A DNA stretch of 17,398 nucleotides from positions 1 to 17,398 of the forward strand of contig CAZPEM010000067.1 of assembly GCA_964585575.1 (NCBI GenBank). The letters are read 5' to 3'. The notes below the pieces were generated by a model. That model searched no databases, had not been told where the DNA came from, and saw nothing but the letters and a program-made list of their open reading frames with translations. Below, piece by piece: positions 12,816 to 17,398 of this stretch. Every line of letters begins with the position of its first letter. Positions within the stretch are counted from its first letter, which is position 1. The DNA comes from UBA4655 sp964585575 (GTDB lineage: Bacteria; Planctomycetota; Planctomycetia; Pirellulales; UBA1268). The position numbers and the translations under genes are program-made.

Positions 12816-13778
12816 ATGACGCTCTCGGCGCGATGGATGGTCACCGACGGACCGGAACTTCCGGCCCGGGGCGTGGCCGGCCGCATCGTCCGCCACCGCC
12901 TGGCAACGGTTTGGGAGTTGTTGGGAAAGGTCGCAGAAGACCGGAGCCTGCGGAGCGAGGACGTCCATCAGCTGCGGGTCGCGACGCGGCGTTCGCTCGT
13001 CGCACTCGAGCTGTTCGCCGACCTGGTGGATTCCCGTGAAGTGAAGTGGTTCGAGCGGCAGCTGCGTCGAATCCGACGCACGGCCGGCGAGGCGAGGGAT
13101 CTCGACGTGCTCATCGAGCGGCTCGCGCACGACCGTTCGGCGGCAAAGCCCTCGGCGCGGGCCGATGCGCGACCGGATGCTGCCAAGGACTCCCTGGAGC
13201 GGAAGCGACTCGAGAGGCTTCTCAGGATGCTCGGACGACGGCGGGAGTCCTCGAGGCGTCCGATCCGCGTGCTGCACCGAAAGCTCGCCGACGACGACTG
13301 GCCATCGCGGATCGATCGTCTCATCGAGCCGCTCTCTTCCGGCGGCAAGCGACGGTTCGGCAGGCATGCGAGGCGGCGGCTCATACCGCTCATTCGGCGT
13401 TTTTTCCGAGCCGCCGACCGGCGGCATCGCGACGCCGAGGATTTGCACGAGCTGCGGATCGAGGGAAAGAAGCTGCGGTATGCTCTCGAAATCTGCGGCG
13501 TGGTCTTCGACGCCGGGCAACGAGCGAGGTGCCTCGAGGCGATCGAAGAGCTGCAGGAGCGTCTCGGCGACTTCACCGATCATGCCGCCGCGGCCGATCG
13601 GTTCGGCCGATGGAGGCGGCAGAAGGCGGCCCGTGCCTTCAGGGAAGAGCTCTCGAAGCTTCATCGCCGTGAGTCGAGGCTCGCGGGCTCTGCACGTCGA
13701 GCGTTCGCGAAGTGGTGGACGCGTCGGCGTCGGCGGGAGCTTTCCCGGCGGTTCGTGCGGTCGCTCGGCAGGGAGTGA
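12816..13778 (+). CDS. CHAD-domain protein (predicted polyphosphate-binding)
   Basis: CHAD (conserved histidine alpha-helical domain) proteins fold into two four-helix bundles with a basic central groove that binds inorganic polyphosphate, and several localise to polyphosphate granules. The 320 residues contain both signature helices: VHQLRVATRRSLVALELF (His51, Arg54, Arg58, Arg59) and LHELRIEGKKLRYALE (His211, Arg214, Lys218, Arg221, Tyr222). RDLDVL (94-99) is the usual link motif. The protein is very Arg-rich and ends in a basic tail (WWTRRRRRELSRRFVRS). No CYTH/triphosphatase domain is fused, and no signal peptide is visible. The ATG at 12816 has no clear ribosome-binding site; an in-frame ATG at 12837 is an alternative. 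The next gene starts 13 nt after the stop, so the two are likely co-transcribed. Confidence 0.88.
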   Translation: MTLSARWMVTDGPELPARGVAGRIVRHRLATVWELLGKVAEDRSLRSEDVHQLRVATRRSLVALELFADLVDSREVKWFERQLRRIRRTAGEARDLDVLIERLAHDRSAAKPSARADARPDAAKDSLERKRLERLLRMLGRRRESSRRPIRVLHRKLADDDWPSRIDRLIEPLSSGGKRRFGRHARRRLIPLIRRFFRAADRRHRDAEDLHELRIEGKKLRYALEICGVVFDAGQRARCLEAIEELQERLGDFTDHAAAADRFGRWRRQKAARAFREELSKLHRRESRLAGSARRAFAKWWTRRRRRELSRRFVRSLGRE

Positions 13779-13791
13779 AGCGGTTCCACCC

Positions 13792-14931
13792 ATGAGTTCT
13801 CCCGCAGAAACACCAGCCATGCGGCTGACCGGCCTCCTGCTCGCGGCGTGGCTGTTCGCCGGCTCGGCGGCCGCACATGAGCCGAAGGATTCCCCGATCC
13901 CGCTGGCATCGTTCGAGGCGTTCCAAGCCGCCCTCGGGGCCTTTCTGCCCGATGCTATCAAGGACGACCGCAGGCTCTCGCGGCAGATCGCCCCTTCGGT
14001 CCGATGGACGCTCGTCGATCATGCGGAAGCATTCGGGCGACTTCCGGCCGATCGGCAGCGGCGTTCGATCGGCGACCTGGCTGCGTTCATCGTCGATGCC
14101 CGCAGAAAGCACGCGACGACCTCCGTGATCGGCCCGGGGCGTCCGATCACGGCGCTCCTCGACCCCGACCCGGGACTCGATCCGAAGCAGATCACCGCCC
14201 TGGCGACGGCCTACCGGACCGGGGCCGACGTGCTCAAGCGGCACGACGGGCAGACGCTCGCCGACGTGTCCGATGCCTTCCTCGGGGCGTTGGCCGGGCG
14301 TGCCGCCGCCGAAGAGCCCGCGACCGTCGTGGTCGTGGGCCACGGGCTTCCCAAGGAGATCCAGAGCTACCGCATATCGGTGGACCGAGTTGCTTCCGCG
14401 CTCGTGAACGGAGCGATTCGCCGCGGGCAGGCCGGGCGGGCGCAGGGCCGCGCGGCCGTCGACTTGTCCCATCTCGTGCTGCTGTTCGACGACTGCTTCA
14501 GCGGCGACTTCTGCCTCAACCTCGCACGCGGCATCCGTCGTGAGGCCGAAGCCCGCGGGGCCGGGCTCCGCTCGCTCCCCGTTCTCATTGCCGGCGCCAA
14601 CCGCGACCGCTACGGCTTCGTGAACGTCGGCGAGAAGTTCGTCACCCACTACTGGGAATCGGTCATCGAACTTTACTTCGTGCGAAAGCCCCACCCTGCG
14701 GCCGTCACGCTCGGTGACTTCCTGGGGCACGTGGACAATTTCATGTACGGCTACGGCCGCGCGCCGGTGTTCGAGGGCACCCGCATCGTCGCCTACCGCC
14801 TCGTCAACCCTGATCTCGTGCAGGATCCCGTCTGCTTCCTGCCGCTCTCGGCCGACGAGGTCGAGCGGCTGCGGTCGATCCTGGGGCTCGCGGAACAGGA
14901 CGATCTCCTGCCACTCATCGACGCCGGGTGA
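13792..14931 (+). CDS. Predicted exported caspase-like (clan CD) cysteine protease homologue
   Basis: No close family comes to mind for the full 379 residues, but the core looks like a caspase-fold peptidase. A strand followed by His-Gly is at ATVVVVGHG (His184). A second strand ending in Asp-Cys-x-Ser-Gly is at HLVLLFDDCFSGDF (Cys235), 51 residues later. PVLIAGANRDRYGF is then followed by GEKFVTHYWES, the place where caspase relatives have a third strand and a GxFT-helix segment. The N-terminus MRLTGLLLAAWLFAGSAAAHE looks like a signal peptide, with cleavage after AAA. The GGGAG at 13771-13775 lies 16 nt before the ATG at 13792. A second in-frame ATG at 13819 starts exactly at the signal peptide and gives 370 residues. 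Substrate and activity are unknown; an inactive homologue is possible. Confidence 0.65.
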   Translation: MSSPAETPAMRLTGLLLAAWLFAGSAAAHEPKDSPIPLASFEAFQAALGAFLPDAIKDDRRLSRQIAPSVRWTLVDHAEAFGRLPADRQRRSIGDLAAFIVDARRKHATTSVIGPGRPITALLDPDPGLDPKQITALATAYRTGADVLKRHDGQTLADVSDAFLGALAGRAAAEEPATVVVVGHGLPKEIQSYRISVDRVASALVNGAIRRGQAGRAQGRAAVDLSHLVLLFDDCFSGDFCLNLARGIRREAEARGAGLRSLPVLIAGANRDRYGFVNVGEKFVTHYWESVIELYFVRKPHPAAVTLGDFLGHVDNFMYGYGRAPVFEGTRIVAYRLVNPDLVQDPVCFLPLSADEVERLRSILGLAEQDDLLPLIDAG

Positions 14932-15215
14932 CGCGAGGGGCTGCCTGCAACCGCGCGCATGGATGCCAGGTCATGAACGCCCCTGCAGGACGCCGCATTG
15001 ACGCCGGGGGAGCAGACACTCCGTCGCTTCGGCGAGGATACGCCTGAGGCTCCTCAACGATCCCGCCCCCCCCGACCACGCCCCCCGGGGGGCACTCAGC
15101 ATCAATGTGCCTGAGAGAAGACCGTGACGGGCGGCCCCGAACTCGCAGCGAGCGTCCGGCGACGAGGGGGCTGCTCGAAGGAAACGGGCAGCCCCGAACC
15201 CCCGCACGCTGGGCT
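14932..15215. other. Intergenic region between convergent genes, with GC palindrome and repeats
   Basis: No gene is supported here. The stretch holds a C8 run (15066-15073), the palindrome GCCCCCCGGGGGGC (15080-15093), and two similar words: GCGGCCCCGAAC (15131-15142) and GCAGCCCCGAAC (15188-15199). CGCAGCGAGCGTCCGGCGA (15144-15162) reappears inverted beyond the start of polX. As the gap between convergent genes it is where terminators for both would lie; the GC palindrome is the only strong hairpin and lacks a T-tract. Confidence 0.6.
15131..15199. repeat. Left copies of a polX-flanking repeat family
   Basis: The inverse of GTTCGGGGCCGC is at 15131-15142, with a one-mismatch copy at 15188-15199. 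CGCAGCGAGCGTCCGGCGA at 15144-15162 is the reverse complement of 17235-17253. The two words occur in a different order on the two sides of polX, as if both were cut from a tandem array. Confidence 0.75.
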
Positions 15216-17173
15216 TCATGCTTTCGCTGCAGACTTCCGCTTCGGGGCCGCGACGAGGAGCTTGCGGAGCCCGGCGAGGGTCCGNNNNNNNNNNNNNNNN
15301 NNNNNNNNNNNNNNNNNNNNNNNNNNNNNNNNNNNNNNNNNNNNNNNNNNNNNNNNNNNNNNNNNNNNNNNNNNNNNNNNNNNNCAGACTTCCGCTTCGG
15401 GGCCGCGACGAGGAGCTTGCGGAGCCCGGCGAGGGTCCGCGTGTTGACGACGTCGTCGGCCGCGAGGCCCGCGCGGCGGGCCTGGAGCACGCCGTAGCGG
15501 AGCACGTCGAAGCCGCGAACGGAGTGGGCGTCGGTGGAGATCACGATCTTCACGCCGGCGAGCCTCGCGGCGGCCGCGTGGACGTCGTCGAGGTCGAGCC
15601 TGATCGGATTGGCGTTGATCTCGAGGAACGTGCCGGTGCGGGCCGCCGCCTCGATGACCTGCTCGATGTCGACGTCGTAGGCCGGCCTGCGGTTGATGAG
15701 ACGGCCCGTGGGGTGGCCGATGACGCTCACGTACGGATTCTCGATCGCCTCGAGGATCCTCGCCGTGATGCGGTCGCGGGGCTGGTTTTGGCCGTAGTGC
15801 AGGCTCGCCACGACCCAGTCGGCCCGTGCGAGCACCTCGTCGGGCAGGTCAAGGCCGCCCTTCTCGAGCATGTCGACCTCGATTCCCTTGAGCACGACGA
15901 GCTTCGGGTGCTTGCATCCATCGGCACAGGCGGCCGTCTGCAGCGACTCGTTGAAACGGTCGATCTGATCCCACTGGGCGAGCAGCCGCTTGCGGTCGAG
16001 GCCTCCGGCCATCGTCACTCGCTTGCCGTGATCGGTGATCGCGATGTACGAGAGCCCGCGGTCCATCGCCGCGCGGGCCATCTCCGCGAGCGTGTTCTCG
16101 CCGTCGGTCGCCGTCGTGTGCATGTGCAGGTCGCCGCGGATGTCGCGGACCGCGACGAGGTCGGGGAGCTTCTTCCGCTCGGCGAGCGCGATCTCGCCGC
16201 GGCCCTCGCGGAGCTCCGGAGGGATCCAGGGCAGCCCGACCGCCGCGTAGACGCCTTCCTCCGTGTCGCCCGCCACGGGAGAGCGGCGGGGCTCCCCCTT
16301 CTTGTCGAGCTCGAACACCCCATACTCGTTCATCGTGAGGCCGCGATCCCTGGCCCGGGACCGCAGCTGCACGTTGTGCTCCTTCGACCCGGTGAAGTAC
16401 TGGATCGCCGCCCCGAAAGAGGCTTCGGGAACGACCCGCAGATCGATCTGCACACCCTGCGGACCGCGGACGCTCATCTTCGTGTCCCCGCGGAGGAGCA
16501 CGGTGGTCGTCCCCTCCCACGCGGCGAGACGGTCCATGACCGCCGAAGCGTCGTCCGCCACCACGACGATGTCGAGATCGCCGACCGTCTGCCGCCCGCG
16601 CCGCAGGCTCCCGGCCGACTCGATCTTCCTGCAGCCCGGCTCGGCCTTCAGATGGGCGATCGCGGCATCGGCGATCGTCTCGGCGTCGCACCACAGCAGC
16701 CGCTCGTGCTCGGGGCTCCTCGCAAACGCGATGTTCTCGAGGATCGCCGCCTCGGTCTTCTCGCCGAAGCCCTTGACCTCCCGCACCCGGCCCTCGTGGC
16801 AGGCCGACTCGAGCGTGTCGAGCGAATCGATTCCCAGCCCTTCGATGAGCAGCTTCGCCTTCTTGGGGCCCAGGCCGGGCACCCGCATGATCGCGAAGGC
16901 GGCCGCCGGCACCGCGGCGGCGAGTTCGTCCAAAAGGGGCAGGCCGCCGGTGTCGAGGAGCGTCGCGATCTTCGACGCGAGGTCGGCACCGATTCCCTCG
17001 AGGTCGGTCAGCTTTCGCTCCGGATCCTCGCGGATCGACGCGAGCGACTCCACCATCCCGTCGATCCGCCGCGCCGCCTGCCGATAGGCCCGCACGCGAA
17101 AGGGATTCTCACCCTGAAACTCGAGCAGGTCGGCGACCCGTTCGAAGACGGCGGCGATCTCTGGATTCGTCAC
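15216..17173 (-). CDS. polX: Bacterial DNA polymerase X with PHP domain (interrupted by assembly gap)
   Basis: Family-X polymerase (PolX) fills short gaps in base-excision repair; its PHP domain gives bacterial members 3'-5' exonuclease and AP-endonuclease activity. The protein is about 600 residues once the duplicated 55 bp and the Ns are collapsed. Helix-hairpin-helix regions are about 40-145 (LEGIGADLASKIA, VPGLGPKKAKLL, VKGFGEKTEAAI). The palm has GSLRRG (188-193), Asp199 and Asp201 in GDLDIVVV, and Asp244 in IDL. PHP metal ligands are His350 and His352 (DLHMH), Asp381-His382 (TDHG), Glu432, His459, His487, and Asp548/His550 (TDAH). All expected ligands are present. The start is GTG at 17173 (MTNPEIAAVFERVADLL). 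The C-terminus reads PKRKSAAKA-stop, with the last codons on the far side of the gap. Confidence 0.93.
15230..15284. repeat. 55-bp contig-end duplicate, left copy
   Basis: These 55 bases are identical to 15385-15439 on the other side of the N run. Both copies encode the same polX C-terminal stretch, so this is most simply one genomic sequence present at the ends of two overlapping contigs. Confidence 0.9.
15285..15384. other. Assembly gap of exactly 100 N
   Basis: The run of 100 Ns is the conventional placeholder for a gap of unknown size. Because its flanks are identical over 55 bp, the true gap is probably negative (an overlap). As written, the Ns plus one copy add 155 nt, which is not a multiple of three and throws polX out of frame. 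Confidence 0.95.
15385..15439. repeat. 55-bp contig-end duplicate, right copy
   Basis: Identical to 15230-15284. In this copy the polX frame is continuous with the rest of the gene (it encodes LAGLRKLLVAAPKRKS and part of the codon context before it). Confidence 0.9.
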
Positions 17174-17181
17174 GACCGGGC

Positions 17182-17187
17182 ATTCTA
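17182..17187 (-). promoter_or_regulatory. Candidate -10 box of polX, placed for a leaderless transcript
   Basis: On the minus strand, TAGAAT (17187 down to 17182) ends 8 nt before the GTG start at 17173. A start about 7 nt downstream of this box would fall at or just before the GTG, so the mRNA would have almost no leader. No Shine-Dalgarno is visible. The -35 position (about 17210-17205, GCACGC) is not convincing. Confidence 0.3.
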
Positions 17188-17214
17188 TCCCGGGACCGCG
17201 GCCTGCGTGCTGGG

Positions 17215-17351
17215 TTCGGGGCCGCCCGTGCCCATCGCCGGACGCTCGCTGCGGGCCTCCTGCCCTTCGCTCGCTCGGATGCCGACTTCGCTTCGCAATC
17301 CTTGCTTCGCTTGTCTGCATACGCCGGCTCCTGGGCACGGGCGGCCCCGAA
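17215..17351. repeat. Inverted repeat of 19 bp enclosing 99 bp, upstream of polX
   Basis: TTCGGGGCCGCCCGTGCCC (17215-17233) is exactly matched by its reverse complement at 17333-17351. The interior starts with the second repeat word (17235-17253) and continues with CTTCG/TTCGCTCG-type simple sequence. No open frame inside looks like a gene. It could be a REP/MITE-like element or simply folded intergenic DNA. Confidence 0.75.
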
Positions 17352-17378
17352 CGGTCGGCTCTGCTGGTTCGGGGCCGC
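17341..17378. repeat. Palindromic pair of GTTCGGGGCCGC words
   Basis: GCGGCCCCGAAC (17341-17352) and GTTCGGGGCCGC (17367-17378) form a perfect 12-bp stem with a 14-nt loop. The left arm is shared with the larger inverted repeat, so the two foldings exclude each other. The remaining bases to the window end hold nothing I can identify. Confidence 0.75.
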
Positions 17379-17398
17379 GGCTACTGGAGCCGGCTGGG

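Noticed and set aside
13165..13791. Upstream extension of the caspase-like gene overlapping the CHAD gene
   Set aside because: The extension is an out-of-frame reading of CHAD codons; a signal peptide begins at 13819 and an ATG stands at 13792.
14915..15215. Continuation of the polX frame past the N gap toward 14915
   Set aside because: It exists only because the Ns and duplicated 55 bp shift the frame. The collapsed sequence ends at TGA (15216-15218).
17174..17338. 55-residue upstream extension of PolX to an ATG at 17338
   Set aside because: The extension runs through the inverted repeat and simple sequence and is Arg/Gly/His-rich; PolX homology begins at TNPEIAAVFERV.

Overview
The window is a GC-rich bacterial chromosome segment carrying the classic tuf - tRNA-Trp - secE - nusG - rplK - rplA - rplJ - rplL - rpoB - rpoC transcription/translation block. 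Two accessory genes follow on the same strand, and a convergent polX gene lies on the minus strand. Several traits look planctomycetal to me: a three-helix SecE with an 'IYKRNQGKVARQVTF' segment, a NusG with an acidic N-terminal extension, an RpoC with an SI3-type trigger-loop insertion, and an L11 with PPVGTSLG in place of PPVGPALG. The assignment to Planctomycetota (perhaps Pirellulales) rests on recalled family resemblance, not a search. The sequence looks like a draft short-read or metagenome assembly, because it contains a 100-N scaffold gap whose two flanks share an identical 55-bp sequence.

Layout. Positions 1-257 are the 3' end of tuf, followed after 8 nt by tRNA-Trp (266-338) and a perfect 12-bp hairpin (350-380). 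A repeat-containing leader then precedes secE (575-1060), nusG (1095-1889), rplK (1939-2370), rplA (2372-3052), rplJ (3067-3600) and rplL (3691-4116). The 295-bp rplL-rpoB spacer holds two terminator-like hairpins, a good sigma70-type promoter candidate and an unusual pair of complementary tandem arrays. rpoB (4412-8167) and rpoC (8272-12612) follow. After a 203-bp spacer come a CHAD-domain protein (12816-13778) and, 13 nt later, a predicted exported caspase-like protein (13792-14931). On the minus strand is a bacterial DNA polymerase X with a PHP domain (17173 down to 15216). It is interrupted by the N gap but reads through to a sensible C-terminus if the 55-bp duplicate is collapsed. A small repeat family (GTTCGGGGCCGC and CGCCGGACGCTCGCTGCG words) lies on both sides of polX.

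How the parts fit. EF-Tu, the L10/L12 stalk and L11/L1 build the translation-factor landing site. NusG with RpoB and RpoC forms the elongation complex, and SecE belongs to the SecYEG translocon. The usual rpmG gene between tuf and secE is absent here, and rpsL does not follow rpoC.

Most notable observations. (1) In the rpoBC leader, three 17-nt repeats and three 15-nt repeats fold into a perfectly nested, wobble-containing hairpin that is foldable only as the sense RNA. (2) Short tandem repeats of unrelated sequence occur in at least four spacers of one operon. (3) A polyphosphate-binding-type CHAD gene is paired with a predicted secreted clan-CD (caspase-like) protease. (4) L10 has three exact 11-residue C-terminal repeats. 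(5) L11 carries a natural substitution at a thiopeptide-contact proline.
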